Source of the DNA: an uncultured Actinomycetes bacterium
Lineage (GTDB): Bacteria > Actinomycetota > Actinomycetes > S36-B12 > UBA10799
DNA: 64,000 nt
Assembly (NCBI GenBank): GCA_946803585.1
Contig: CAMPEQ010000005.1
Span: 155,607-219,606, forward strand
Reading direction: 5' to 3'
Below are positions 51,100 through 61,109 of this stretch, piece by piece. Position numbers and translations under genes: made by a program. The notes beneath the pieces were generated by a model. The model saw nothing but the letters and a program-made list of their open reading frames with translations. It did not search any database and was not told the origin of the DNA. Position 1 is the first letter of the stretch. Every line of letters begins with the position of its first letter.

Positions 51100-51600
51100 G
51101 TGACTCGCCAAGGAAAAGTCGTCGGCTACGCTCCGGGCGTCTTCGATGTCTTCCATATGGGCCATCTCAATATCCTGTTGAGGGCCAGGGCTCAGTGCGA
51201 TGTGTTGATTGTCGGCGTTGTGACCGACGAGAGGGTCGAAGCGGTGAAAGGTAAGACCCCCATGATGCCGCTATCAGAACGGACCGAACTCGTCTCAGCT
51301 CTAGAACTGGTCGATGAGATCGTCGTCGACAATTCAGTCGACAAGGTCGAGATGTGGGACGAACTGCACTTCGATGTCATCTTCAAGGGCGACGACTGGC
51401 GCGGAACGCCCAAGGGAGACCAACTTGAAGCGAGCATGGCCGAGGTGGGTGCGAGAGTTATTTACTTTCCTTACACCGAGCATGTCAGTTCCACCCGCCT
51501 CCGCGACCTGATCAATAAGGCCAACGAGGGGGTCAGCCCCGCGGAGCTGGTCCAGGCCGAACAGCCAGGCTCTCCGGCACCGAGTGAGGCGCAGAACTGA
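51100..51600 (+). CDS. Cytidylyltransferase-like nucleotidyltransferase (glycerol-3-phosphate cytidylyltransferase type)
   Basis: The 166-residue protein has the HxGH nucleotidyltransferase motif in GVFDVFHMGHLNILLRA, the RTEL-type SERTELVSALELVDEIVV, FKGDDWRGTPKG, and the C-terminal VSSTRLRDLI in place of ISTT-x-I/L. It is closest to TagD/glycerol-3-phosphate cytidylyltransferases, which make CDP-glycerol for wall polymers; other CDP-alcohols are possible. The GTG start is 51100. First gene of the operon; its TGA overlaps the next ATG at 51600. Confidence 0.85.
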   Translation: MTRQGKVVGYAPGVFDVFHMGHLNILLRARAQCDVLIVGVVTDERVEAVKGKTPMMPLSERTELVSALELVDEIVVDNSVDKVEMWDELHFDVIFKGDDWRGTPKGDQLEASMAEVGARVIYFPYTEHVSSTRLRDLINKANEGVSPAELVQAEQPGSPAPSEAQN

Positions 51601-52745
51601 TGCGGATTGCAATGGTCGGGACACGTGGGGTCCCCGCCGCTTACGGCGGCTTCGAGACCGCGGTGGAAGAGATCGGGAAGCGCCTCGTGGAGAGGGGGCA
51701 CGATGTTGTTGTCTATACCCGAGTTGATGATCGCAGTGCCGCGCCTCGGGAGTATCTAGGAATGCGGCTAGTGCCGCTGCCTGCAGTCCGGTCAAAAGCA
51801 CTCGAGACCCTCACACACACGGCATCCTCGACGGCGCACGTCATCGCAAAGAGCCGACCGGATGTGGCCTTCCTCTTTAACGCTGCAAACGCCGTCTACC
51901 TACCAGCTATGCGGGCAAAAAAGATCCCAGTCGCGACTCACGTCGATGGGCTTGAATGGCAAAGAACCAAGTGGGGTAAGGGCGGTCGGTCGTTCTACCG
52001 GGTAAGCGAGTCCATTGCGGTGCGCTACTCAGACGCACTGATTGCCGATGCCCAAGGCATCGCCGACTACTACTCGCAGGAATTTGGCGCTACAACCGAG
52101 CTGATCGCCTATGGCGCGCCAATCCTGCTTGAGTGCGATCAAGCAATGCTCGGCGATGATCTCGAGTTCAAGAAGTTCCACGTCCTTGTCGCCCGATTCG
52201 AACCAGAGAACCATGTTCGAGAAGGAGTCGCGGGCTTCGCCAGCAGTACAGCTAGTCATCCGCTTGTCGTGGTTGGCGGTGCGCCATTCGCGGCGGAGTA
52301 CACCCAAGAGGTGGAGGCAATTGCTGCTCGCGACCCTCGAATTCGATTACTTGGACCAGTCTGGGATCAAGCTCGACTAGATGCACTTTACGGCGGGGCT
52401 CTCACCTACCTGCACGGTCATTCAGTCGGGGGTACGAATCCGTCACTGCTTCGAGCAATGGGCGCGGCCACCGCCACCCTCGCTTTCGACGTTAGCTTCA
52501 ACCGCGAAGTCCTCGGTACCGATGGCAAGTTCTGGGCCAACCCAGCGGATCTAGCCGTCGAGTTGACCAACGCCGAATCGCAACCAGCTGAGGCAGTAGC
52601 GACCGGTCAGCGGCTACAGCAACGAGCGCGCGAGCGGTACAACTGGGACGATGTCACCACAAAGTACGAAGCACTCGCTGTTCGACTGAACTCCGGTGAG
52701 ACACAGGCCAAGCGTTTCAACGGCAGGCGACAGACCTCCGGATGA
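51600..52745 (+). CDS. Glycosyltransferase family 4 with DUF1972 domain
   Basis: The 381-residue protein begins MRIAMVGTRGVPAAYGGFET, the DUF1972 signature of rhamnosyltransferase-like GT4 enzymes, and has the middle VPVATHVDGLEWQRTKWG-like segment and a C-terminal GT-B domain with HGHSVGGTNPSLLRAMGA for the nucleotide sugar. It transfers a sugar during polysaccharide repeat assembly, probably on the inner face of the membrane. It overlaps the cytidylyltransferase stop and is followed 42 bases later by the GT2 gene. Confidence 0.9.
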   Translation: MRIAMVGTRGVPAAYGGFETAVEEIGKRLVERGHDVVVYTRVDDRSAAPREYLGMRLVPLPAVRSKALETLTHTASSTAHVIAKSRPDVAFLFNAANAVYLPAMRAKKIPVATHVDGLEWQRTKWGKGGRSFYRVSESIAVRYSDALIADAQGIADYYSQEFGATTELIAYGAPILLECDQAMLGDDLEFKKFHVLVARFEPENHVREGVAGFASSTASHPLVVVGGAPFAAEYTQEVEAIAARDPRIRLLGPVWDQARLDALYGGALTYLHGHSVGGTNPSLLRAMGAATATLAFDVSFNREVLGTDGKFWANPADLAVELTNAESQPAEAVATGQRLQQRARERYNWDDVTTKYEALAVRLNSGETQAKRFNGRRQTSG

Positions 52746-52787
52746 GAAGTAGACGAACCCGAGATGTGAGAACGCAGAGGAAAAGGC

Positions 52788-53777
52788 ATGGCTAGCAGGT
52801 ACGGACCACCAAACTCATTGGCAATCGCGGTACTTACGTTCAGGCGCAATGCCGAAATCGATGAGCTGATTCCTCACCTCGTCGAACAGGCTCGAGTCGC
52901 CAATATCCCAGCGCAGGTGATCGTGGTCGACAACGATCCGGAGGCAAGTGCTCGCAGTATCGTCGAACGATACCGAGAAGAAGGCGTGATCTACGCCCAT
53001 GAGCCCAAGCCAGGTATCGCTCATGGCCGAAACAGGGCGCTCGCCACTGCCGACGACTTCGATCTCCTCGTATTCATCGATGATGACGAGACCCCAGAGC
53101 CAACTTGGCTTCCCATGATGCTGCAGACCTTCGATTCCTACGACTGCGTCGGCGTAGTGGGAAACGTATTCCGAGTATTCGATGTTGAACCAGATGAATG
53201 GATAAAGGCCGGCCGGTTCTTCGACAAGGACACGATTGCCACTGGAACTCCCCAACCGGCGGCCTCAACAGCAAACCTCCTACTCGACCTCCGGTTCCTC
53301 CGCGAAAAGAGCCTTCAGTTCGACCCCGTGTTCGGGCTGAGCGGCGGCTCCGACACGTTGCTTACACGAGAAATCGTCAAAGCTGGTGGCGCGCTGCTGT
53401 GGTGCGCTGAGGCGCTCGTAATCGAGCAGATTCCAGCGACCCGCTCTAACCGCAAGTGGGTAGTGAAACGGCACTTCCGCGTCGGAAATGCCTCAAGTCA
53501 AACCGCGATCGCCATGGCGAATTCCCGTCGGTCTCGGCTTGAGGTTCGCACGAAAGCCGCCGCCGCGGGGTCGGTGCGCGTCGTAGGTGGGGGTTTGCGA
53601 CGCCTATGGGGTAAGGCCGTCGGATCAAAGGCCCACGATGCCCGGGGAATGCGAACTGTCGCGCGCGGCGCCGGAATGGTCTCCGGTGCCGTTGGCTACC
53701 ACTACGACAAAGAGTATCGAAAACTGCGCTCGTCCCCGGCAGAGATTGAACCCCCAGGCCCTCCGGCACAGCGATGA
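52788..53777 (+). CDS. Glycosyltransferase family 2
   Basis: The 329-residue enzyme has a GT-A fold: AIAVLTFRRNAEIDELIPHL, VIVVDNDPEASA, KPGIAHGRNRALATA, metal-binding FIDDDETPEPTWL and FGLSGGSDTLLTREI as the acceptor region. The C-terminal about 80 residues are basic and Gly-rich, perhaps membrane-associated. AGAGGAAAAGG lies before ATG 52788. Its stop overlaps the flippase start by 4 bases. Confidence 0.9.
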   Translation: MASRYGPPNSLAIAVLTFRRNAEIDELIPHLVEQARVANIPAQVIVVDNDPEASARSIVERYREEGVIYAHEPKPGIAHGRNRALATADDFDLLVFIDDDETPEPTWLPMMLQTFDSYDCVGVVGNVFRVFDVEPDEWIKAGRFFDKDTIATGTPQPAASTANLLLDLRFLREKSLQFDPVFGLSGGSDTLLTREIVKAGGALLWCAEALVIEQIPATRSNRKWVVKRHFRVGNASSQTAIAMANSRRSRLEVRTKAAAAGSVRVVGGGLRRLWGKAVGSKAHDARGMRTVARGAGMVSGAVGYHYDKEYRKLRSSPAEIEPPGPPAQR

Positions 53778-55165
53778 CCGACGAGGCGAAATCGGGACTA
53801 CTCGGCCGACTTAGGGAGGGCAGGTCCGAAGTCGGCGGGTGGTACGACATCGTCAGGAGTGGTGGCGTCAAGTTCATCGTCCTCGGGTTCTCCGCCGTCC
53901 TCGGGATCGTCATCTCCCGACTGATCATCACGACCTACGGCACAGATGTCTACGCCCAGTATGGGCTCCTTGTAGGCCTTGGCGCACTCCTCTCAGCTAA
54001 CGCCTTAGGTGTGGGCGCCCCTGTGATCAACACGGTCGCTTCATCCGACCAACCGAGTAGCGACGACCACCTCCGGCAGGTCCTGCTCAGTTCGCTGCGA
54101 GTCATGGCGGTTTCCGCCGTCGTCCTCATCCTCATCGTCGTCGCAATCTCGGGTTTCGGTTGGTGGGAGGCAGTGCTGGGCGAGGGACTCCTACCCGGTA
54201 CTGGACCCCTCGCGGCAGCGGCGTGCATCATCTTCTGGGCTCTGACCATTCCCGCCGGAATGGGTCAGCGCGTCCTCGCGGGCCTTGGAAAGAACCACAT
54301 CGTCGTGGCCACAGCCGGACTGCAATCGCCACTAGTACTCCTCGTCCTGCTGGTCACTCTCGATGCCCGTTCAGAGAACGGGGCATTCATCCCAGTCGTC
54401 GCATATATTGCGACGTTCCTGATCGCCATACTGTGCTGGATATGGGCGGCCCGCCTGATTCGACCGACCCTGTCCACAGCTGCGAAGCAACTTCTGGCTA
54501 GGAAGCGGTTTCCAGGGGCGCGCATCAAACATGAGGCGCTGCCCTTAACGATCATCGTGATCAGTTTGCTGTTGGCAATGCAGACCGACCGCATCATTCT
54601 GAGTCACGTTGCCGATGTCGAGGCACTGGCTCAGTACAACCTCGCCGCGCAAATGTTCACTCCAATCACAGCACTGGCGAGCGCAGCGGGCTTCACCCTT
54701 TGGCCAAGGTTCGCGGCAGCTAGAGCGCGGAATAAGTCGGAATCACCGATGCGACTTGTTGGCGTATTCGGGCTCCTAGGAGCAGGGCTTGCCCTCGGCG
54801 TCGCCATTCTCTCGCCATTACTTGCCTCCTTCGCTTCCGACGGCAGCATCACACTTGGCTGGACCCTCATCCTGGCGTTCTCCGTGCTGGCGACATTGCA
54901 AGCAACCCAGTACCCGATGAGCATGTACCTCACAGATGCTGCGGGTCTGCGTTTTCAGGCCTTCATGCTTGTACTACTGGTTCCCATGAACGTGGGAATC
55001 TCCTGGCTGCTCGCGCAAAAGCTTGGTGCATCCGGACCAGTCATCGGTTCCGTTATCACGATCTTCCTGCTTCAGATCGTCGCCAACATCATCTACATCC
55101 GCTACCGCCTGCGCGCGGTAGCGGATGACACTCACAGCGACACTCAACCCATGACAGGACAGTAA
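53774..55165 (+). CDS. Oligosaccharide flippase (Wzx-type, MOP superfamily)
   Basis: The 463-residue membrane protein has about 12-14 hydrophobic segments and polysaccharide-flippase patterns such as IVRSGGVKFIVLGFSAVLGI at the N-terminus, ISLLLAMQTDRIILSHVADV and AQYNLAAQMFTPITALASAA in the middle. It should move lipid-linked repeat units across the membrane for later polymerisation. It overlaps genes on both sides (ATGA at 53774 and the ATG at 55165). Confidence 0.9.
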   Translation: MTDEAKSGLLGRLREGRSEVGGWYDIVRSGGVKFIVLGFSAVLGIVISRLIITTYGTDVYAQYGLLVGLGALLSANALGVGAPVINTVASSDQPSSDDHLRQVLLSSLRVMAVSAVVLILIVVAISGFGWWEAVLGEGLLPGTGPLAAAACIIFWALTIPAGMGQRVLAGLGKNHIVVATAGLQSPLVLLVLLVTLDARSENGAFIPVVAYIATFLIAILCWIWAARLIRPTLSTAAKQLLARKRFPGARIKHEALPLTIIVISLLLAMQTDRIILSHVADVEALAQYNLAAQMFTPITALASAAGFTLWPRFAAARARNKSESPMRLVGVFGLLGAGLALGVAILSPLLASFASDGSITLGWTLILAFSVLATLQATQYPMSMYLTDAAGLRFQAFMLVLLVPMNVGISWLLAQKLGASGPVIGSVITIFLLQIVANIIYIRYRLRAVADDTHSDTQPMTGQ

Positions 55166-56283
55166 TGAAGAAGCGAACCCTGTTCATCCATTCTTCCGAC
55201 GAGCTGTACGGCGCCGATCGGGTGCTACTCGACATCCTTCGCTCGCTCCCCGACGAGGAACGAGCACAAGCTGTTGTTTGGCTTCCGAGCGACCTCGTTC
55301 ACGCAGCCTTTCCCTTGTGTGAGGCTCTTAATGACTTGGGGATCGAGAACCATCATGTTCCGCTGCCCATTTTGCGGCGGGCCAATCTCACCCCCAAAGG
55401 CATGCTTGATCTCGCGCGCCGAAGCGCCGCGTTTCGACGCGCAGTCGCCCGAGTACAGCCAGAAATGATCTACGGCACGACCAGCGCAACTCTTCCCGCC
55501 CTGGTCAGCGTCTCAGACCGCGGCTACCGACTGGTACTTCACAATCAAGAGGTGTGGGCGCACTCGGAGTCGCTGATTCTTGGGCAAGCTGCGCGCTGTG
55601 CAGACTCCATCGTTGCGATCTCGCAAGCGACGCTAGACGCTGAACCTGCGTATCTCCATGCCCGCACCACGATCGTTCCGAATACCACGACCGACCAAGA
55701 GCTACTTGATGCCTACCGCCCCCTGTCGACGGTTCCAGAAGCCCCACTGATGTTTGCTGCCGCCGGACGTTGGACTGCGAACAAGGGGTTCGACGTACTC
55801 CTTGACGCGTGGGCAATCAATGCTCCCGGTGAGCTCAAGATCGCCGGGAGTGCACCAGATTCGGGACCCGGGTTGGACCTCCACCAGCAACTATCGACTA
55901 ATCCACATGCCGCCAGCGTCGAGCTACTAGGTCAGGTTGACTCAATCGACCAGCTCATCAACTCGTCCCACGTCATGGTGATGCCATCGAGTTGGCAGGA
56001 ACCCTTCGGCCTAGTTGCACTCGAAGCGATGTCAGCCGGGCGACCCGTTGTTGCCACCCGGGTCGGGGGTTTACAGGCTGTCGTCGACGACGAAGTTGGC
56101 TGGCTAGTAGAACCGAACAACCCAGAGCAGTTGGCCGAGGTCCTTGCCTCAATCACGCTGGGCGAGCTCGCGAAGCGTGGAGCTAACGCCCGGCGGCGAT
56201 ACGAGAACCTGTACTCGCTCGAGCAATTTCGCCACAACTGGCGAGCGGCGGTGTTACCACCGCACGCAGCTCCGGCCCGGTAG
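55165..56283 (+). CDS. Glycosyltransferase family 4
   Basis: The 372-residue protein has a GT-B fold: an N-terminal IHSSDELYGADRVLLDILRS acceptor part, then GRWTANKGFDVLLDAW, VELLGQVDSIDQLINSSHVM and the donor-binding MPSSWQEPFGLVALEAMSAG followed by RPVVATRVGG. It adds a sugar to the growing lipid-linked unit. It is the last gene of the five-gene operon and ends about 70 bases before a strong hairpin. Confidence 0.92.
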   Translation: MKKRTLFIHSSDELYGADRVLLDILRSLPDEERAQAVVWLPSDLVHAAFPLCEALNDLGIENHHVPLPILRRANLTPKGMLDLARRSAAFRRAVARVQPEMIYGTTSATLPALVSVSDRGYRLVLHNQEVWAHSESLILGQAARCADSIVAISQATLDAEPAYLHARTTIVPNTTTDQELLDAYRPLSTVPEAPLMFAAAGRWTANKGFDVLLDAWAINAPGELKIAGSAPDSGPGLDLHQQLSTNPHAASVELLGQVDSIDQLINSSHVMVMPSSWQEPFGLVALEAMSAGRPVVATRVGGLQAVVDDEVGWLVEPNNPEQLAEVLASITLGELAKRGANARRRYENLYSLEQFRHNWRAAVLPPHAAPAR

Positions 56284-56353
56284 TTGACGAAGTCGACAGT
56301 CCCACGCTCCCCCAGCGCAAGATCGCATCTAAGTGCTGAGTGAAACGCACGAA

Positions 56354-56401
56354 GGGCTGGGAGATCTCCGATGCAAGTGCACCGAAAGATCTGCCCAGCC
56401 C
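56354..56401. terminator. Strong bidirectional terminator
   Basis: GGGCTGGG-AGATCT (56354-56367) pairs with AGATCT-G-CCCAGCCC (56387-56401) with one bulge, a 14-base-pair stem between convergent genes: the glycosyltransferase operon and the large secreted protein. Little U-tract is visible, so termination may need other factors. Confidence 0.75.
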
Positions 56402-56420
56402 AACGTTAGAGCAAGCGAGC

Positions 56421-59400
56421 CTAGACGATCGAGAGCTTGTCGAACTCGACCGCTACAGGGACCGCGGTCGATCCGCCGACGTAGACCTGAAGTCCGACAC
56501 CGCCCGCAACCTGCAAGCTGGCGTTCGAGTCAGTGGCTTCCACGGTCCAATCGGTTGGCCGCTCATCTGTGGTCTTCCAGACCTTGGCCTTCAGATCGGT
56601 CGAGCCCAGACCGGATACGTCTAGTTGGACTCGGATCGTGTCGCCCGAGTTAAACGTCAACCCGGAGATGGCTCCACTGCGGCTAAGCGTCGTCTCTGAC
56701 CAGCCAACAACCCTCACCAAGCTGGCCTGCACGTCCCCGTCTTCAAGGAAGCGAAGCTTGACCCGGTAGTCGGTGTTATTGCTTACCTTGCGGCCAATAA
56801 CGGATGTGTAGACGCTTCCCGACTCCGGTCGATCCAACGAGATATCGACTGTTGTGCTCGAGTCACTCGTGGACAACCCGTTCAGCGACATCGTTCGAGA
56901 CTGCCCGCCGGTGGGAACCGTAATCACACCTGCACCCGATTCGACTGCGAAGCTCGTAGCTGCACCCGACCTGGTCCAGTCACCACCCTTATCGGAGCGG
57001 CCCCAACCGTTGTTGACAACTCGATCAAAGTCATCCAGCGCAAGCTCAGGCTGAACATCTGCAACAACGACGTCCTTGCTGACCTCGTGCGTTGCACCAT
57101 CGTCATCGGTGACAGTCAGCGTGACCGTGTAGGAGCCTGGCGCCGCATACTCGTGCGAGGCGTTGACTCCAGTTCCGCTCTGCCCGTCACCAAAGTCCCA
57201 GGCGTAGGCGGAGATGGATCCATCGGAGTCACCTGAGGCAGAAGCATCAAACACTCCGCTCAGCTCGCCGCCGATCGCGGTGAAGTCCGCGGTTGGTGCC
57301 TGGTTTGGTACCGGCGGAACATCTGACTTGACATCGAAGTTGTCAAACTTGATCTCGTACGGTGCATTCGCTGCAGCCCTACCAACGTAGGCCTTGAGGC
57401 CGACCGTTCCCGGCACCTGAAGTGCGGATGCTGAATCGGTCTCTTGCATCATCCAGTTCTCGGGCTCCGCCTCGGAAGCCTTCCAGACCTTCGCCCGCAG
57501 AGCGGTTGAGTCTGTCCCGTCAACCTGGAATCGCGCCCGCAGAGTATCGCCATCGTTGACGACGAGCCCGTCGATTGTGCCCCCGCCAATGGTGGTTTCA
57601 CCCCAGTTGACCATCCGGCCGATTACTGCCCGGACCTGGCCATCCTCTTGGATTCGCATCTTCAGTCGGTAGTCATTGCTGTTGCCAACTTGACGACCCA
57701 GGACTGAGACGTACATCGACCCACCAGTCGGACGGTTTGTCGTGATGTCAACCGTGGTGTCGGAAGAATCAACGTTGACCGAATCGAGAGTCTGGGTTCG
57801 CGTCTCGCCGGCGGGAACCGACATCACTCCCGCTCCATCAGCGACGGTGAAGCTTGAGGCTGCACCCGATCGCGACCAAGCGCCGCCCTTCATTGCAGTT
57901 CCCCAGCCATCGGTGACAGCGCGTGCGAAGTCATCGAATGCCAGCGACTCAATAACAGCCAGGACGTTGACATCCTTGGACAGCACGGTCTGCGCGCCGT
58001 CGTCATCTGTCACGGTCAGGGTTACTGTGTATGACCCAGCAGCGGCGTAGGAATGGTTCGTGCTCTGGCCTGAACCGGTCTGTCCGTCACCGAAGTCCCA
58101 GTCATACGAGGCAATCGAACCATCGCTATCGGTCGACGCAGCAGCATTGAATGCACCACTCAACTCGCCACCGACCGCATCGAATGCAGCAACCGGAGCC
58201 TGATTAGGCGGCGGATCAGCAACCAAGACCTCTTGCACCAAGGTGGACTGTGCGCCCTGGTTGTCGGTCACCGTCAGTGTCACCGTGTAGGTGCCACCGA
58301 CCCCGTAGTTGTGATTCACGGACACCCCTGAACCGGTCTCTCCGTCACCGAAGTCCCAGTCATACGAGGCAATCGAGCCATCGCTATCGGTCGACGCAGC
58401 AGCATTGAATGCACCACTCAACTCACCACCGACCGCATCGAATGCAGCAACCGGAGCCTGATTAGGCGGCGGATCAGCAACCAAGACCTCTTGCTCCAGG
58501 GTCGATTGTCCACCCAGGTTGTCGGTCACTGTCAGCGTCACTGTGTAGGTACCGCCGACTGCGTAGTTGTGAGTTGCCGTTGCACCTGATGCAGTTGCGC
58601 CGTCACCAAAGTCCCACTCGTAAGAGGCAATGGTTCCGTCCGCATCGGTGGATGCGCCTGCATCAAAGTTCGCTGTGAGAACACCGGGCGAGGAACTGAA
58701 AGCCGCGACAGGAAGGTCGTTTGGTGGTGGACCACCCAGACCAGATAGCGACCAGTGCCAGGACACCTGATCCTGAGTCAGCGGCGCACCGTAGATGGCT
58801 ACGTCATCGATCTCGCCAGCGAAGTAGCTGCTCGTCGGCTTGTTCGTCCAGCCGTTGAGGTTGTCGCCACCGACTCGCCAGTAGCCGTTGTAAACCTGCG
58901 CGGATGTGACCGAAGCGTCTGTTGCGACTAGTTCGCCGTCAACATACATCTCCATACCGGCATCAGAGAGCTGGGCGACGACATGGTGCCACTCGTTGTT
59001 GTTGTAGCTGTCGGCCGAGGTGATTGATTTGACCTGGCCGGGATAGACGCCGAACGTAACCTTGCCGTCGTCCTGCATGTAGATGTGCCGGTCGTAGCTA
59101 CTGCTGTCCCCTGACGCGCCATTACCGAAGCCCAGGATCTTTCCGCCCTGGTCGGTATCGGTCTTGAACCATCCTTCAGCCGCGAAGGACTGCGGACCCG
59201 CGACCGCACTAGGGGTGCGCGCGAAGTTTTGAGCATTCGCACCGGCGAAGCTGTAGGCCTTGTCGTCGTCTCCGACGATAGCGCCGGTCACACCTCGCGT
59301 CGCGTTCCCAACAAGAACGCCGTTGTTGACACCCCATGCATCGTTGACTGTCGCACCGCTCTCCTCATTGAGGCGGTAGTAGGTATTGGCGTTGTCGTTA

Positions 59401-61109
59401 AGAACCCGCATGCCGTAGTCACTCATTGTTCCAGTGCCGGCAACGACCTCTGTCCAGTCGCCGGTGACGCTATTCCCGTGCGGATCAACGACCTGAACGC
59501 GGTACTCGTAGGTCTCTCCGGCCTCCATCGGGTTCAGATCCGTGAACGAGATCTCCGGTCGATCCCAGAACGTCGAACGCACCTGAGTCGTGTAGAACGG
59601 GTCATCGATACCCCTGCGGAACACGTTGTACGTGAGGTTCTCGTTGTCCATATCGTAGTTCGCCTGGATACGACCCTTGACCATTCCGGCAACCGGTGAG
59701 GTCAACGCAGGTAGGTAGTTCACACCGTGGAGCTCGGGGCCTTCTTCGTTCGGCGCAAGCTCAACTCGAGCGAAGCGGGTGAGTCCCTGCTGCAAAGTAC
59801 CGTTCACTCGTGTGAACTCTCCACCAAGTACCACGTAGTCGGAGTTGCCGGTAACGCTCCAGGCAGCTTGGCTCTGACCGGTGAACGAGCCAGCCTCTAG
59901 GTCGGGGTACCACGTCAACGGCGTTGGCGATGGCACGCCTTCGTAGTCGAAGTACCCGCCGTCGACGTTCTTCTTGTTCACGCCGGTCGCGTCTTCGGAG
60001 AACGCGAGGGCACGCTTAAAGGTCCACGGCGTGGTCTGCGGAAATCCGCCGACAGCCTGGCATTGGTGGGCGTGACCCACCGCGTAAGCAACGCCCCGCG
60101 ATGCCCATGCTGAGTAGTGGTCGCCATGGCAGTCAGCAACCCAGCGAGTCGCTCCGCTATCGGACTCCGCCGAGAACACAGCCTCGAGGTTCCCCTTCGG
60201 ATTGCCGTTCTGGCCGTTTCCGAATACGAATCCGGTGCCGTAGATCGCACCGTCAGCATTAGTCAAGCTGGTGATCGAAGCATTAGATCCAGAGTTGGTA
60301 ATGAAGTTTCCTGTGTCCCACGGGACCTGCTCCCCAGTGACTGCGTCCGCGGCACCCAAGCCGAGCTGACGATTGCCATTGAGCTGAGTAAATGAGCCAC
60401 CAATGACGACCTTTGACTGATCGGATGACAGAGCCAGCGCAGAAACGGTTCGGTCGACAGTCGGCGCCCAGTCAAGCGTCGCACCATCAGTGGCACTGAC
60501 CGCCGCGAGACGGCTGCGGTCAAACCCGCCCGTCCTGGAAAAGCTACCGCCGGCATAAATCGTGTCGCCCTTGATCGCGATTGCACGAACCTGCGAATCG
60601 AAGATCGCGTTGAAGCCCATGATTGTTGAACCATCGCTGGCATTGAGCGCGACCATCCGGTAGCGGTTGGCCCCGTTGACGTTCGTGAAACTACCAACTG
60701 CGTAGATACGTGAACCGTCTTCAGAGGCTGCGAGGCCGAGAACCTGTCCATTGAATGCTGGGGCAAATGAATTAATGAGCTCGCCTGTACGGATGTCGTA
60801 GGCAAGCATGTAGGGCCGGGACACGGTGTTCTGTCCGGCGGCAGATCCGGCGGGCCGCGCAGTCTGGAAGTTACCTCCGACGTAGACGGTGTCGCCAACT
60901 ACGAGCTGGGTCCACGCAACACCATCGAGTTGCACGGTGGGAAGAGCGTCATTGCTGACCGTGGTCGGTTCGCCGACGGTCTCTGGGGCTGTGTCCGCCA
61001 TCGCTGCAGTGGGTTGCAAGCCGAATGCCAACGCAGTGGCGGCCGCAACGCCACCAACGATCGAGTGTGTAGCGACGCGTGATTTTTTGGTCTTGCTTGA
61101 AGTACTCAC
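56421..61109 (-). CDS. Large secreted multidomain protein (beta-propeller, LamG, PKD repeats)
   Basis: The start is taken as GTG 61107-61109 because GGGGGAAATT lies before it; a frame to 61163 exists. About 1562 residues. A signal peptide (GGVAAATALAFGLQPTAAMA) leads to a propeller-like region of about 400 residues with five GG-x-F repeats (VYVGGNFQ, YAVGSFTNVNG, YAGGSFSRTGG, VVIGGSFTQLNG, VVLGGEFTRVNG). Then come an Fn3-like segment, a LamG/concanavalin-type lectin domain (SFAAEGWFKTDTDQGGKILG), three PKD domains, a jelly-roll domain, a fourth PKD (YAWDFGDG) and a second jelly-roll. No anchor at the C-terminus. It probably binds carbohydrate at the cell surface. Confidence 0.87.
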   Translation of the reverse strand: MSTSSKTKKSRVATHSIVGGVAAATALAFGLQPTAAMADTAPETVGEPTTVSNDALPTVQLDGVAWTQLVVGDTVYVGGNFQTARPAGSAAGQNTVSRPYMLAYDIRTGELINSFAPAFNGQVLGLAASEDGSRIYAVGSFTNVNGANRYRMVALNASDGSTIMGFNAIFDSQVRAIAIKGDTIYAGGSFSRTGGFDRSRLAAVSATDGATLDWAPTVDRTVSALALSSDQSKVVIGGSFTQLNGNRQLGLGAADAVTGEQVPWDTGNFITNSGSNASITSLTNADGAIYGTGFVFGNGQNGNPKGNLEAVFSAESDSGATRWVADCHGDHYSAWASRGVAYAVGHAHQCQAVGGFPQTTPWTFKRALAFSEDATGVNKKNVDGGYFDYEGVPSPTPLTWYPDLEAGSFTGQSQAAWSVTGNSDYVVLGGEFTRVNGTLQQGLTRFARVELAPNEEGPELHGVNYLPALTSPVAGMVKGRIQANYDMDNENLTYNVFRRGIDDPFYTTQVRSTFWDRPEISFTDLNPMEAGETYEYRVQVVDPHGNSVTGDWTEVVAGTGTMSDYGMRVLNDNANTYYRLNEESGATVNDAWGVNNGVLVGNATRGVTGAIVGDDDKAYSFAGANAQNFARTPSAVAGPQSFAAEGWFKTDTDQGGKILGFGNGASGDSSSYDRHIYMQDDGKVTFGVYPGQVKSITSADSYNNNEWHHVVAQLSDAGMEMYVDGELVATDASVTSAQVYNGYWRVGGDNLNGWTNKPTSSYFAGEIDDVAIYGAPLTQDQVSWHWSLSGLGGPPPNDLPVAAFSSSPGVLTANFDAGASTDADGTIASYEWDFGDGATASGATATHNYAVGGTYTVTLTVTDNLGGQSTLEQEVLVADPPPNQAPVAAFDAVGGELSGAFNAAASTDSDGSIASYDWDFGDGETGSGVSVNHNYGVGGTYTVTLTVTDNQGAQSTLVQEVLVADPPPNQAPVAAFDAVGGELSGAFNAAASTDSDGSIASYDWDFGDGQTGSGQSTNHSYAAAGSYTVTLTVTDDDGAQTVLSKDVNVLAVIESLAFDDFARAVTDGWGTAMKGGAWSRSGAASSFTVADGAGVMSVPAGETRTQTLDSVNVDSSDTTVDITTNRPTGGSMYVSVLGRQVGNSNDYRLKMRIQEDGQVRAVIGRMVNWGETTIGGGTIDGLVVNDGDTLRARFQVDGTDSTALRAKVWKASEAEPENWMMQETDSASALQVPGTVGLKAYVGRAAANAPYEIKFDNFDVKSDVPPVPNQAPTADFTAIGGELSGVFDASASGDSDGSISAYAWDFGDGQSGTGVNASHEYAAPGSYTVTLTVTDDDGATHEVSKDVVVADVQPELALDDFDRVVNNGWGRSDKGGDWTRSGAATSFAVESGAGVITVPTGGQSRTMSLNGLSTSDSSTTVDISLDRPESGSVYTSVIGRKVSNNTDYRVKLRFLEDGDVQASLVRVVGWSETTLSRSGAISGLTFNSGDTIRVQLDVSGLGSTDLKAKVWKTTDERPTDWTVEATDSNASLQVAGGVGLQVYVGGSTAVPVAVEFDKLSIV
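58083..58494 (-). repeat. Tandem near-identical PKD repeat inside the large secreted gene
   Basis: Bases 58083-58236 and 58341-58494 are 154 bases long, offset by 258 bases (86 codons) and differ at two positions that I could count. The unit encodes a PKD domain with YDWDFGDG. The very high identity points to a recent in-frame duplication or gene conversion. Confidence 0.9.

Noticed and set aside
50860-51165. Minus-strand open frame of about 100 residues near the polysaccharide promoter region
   Set aside because: It overlaps the start of the cytidylyltransferase gene on the other strand, has no family features and lies where promoters are expected.
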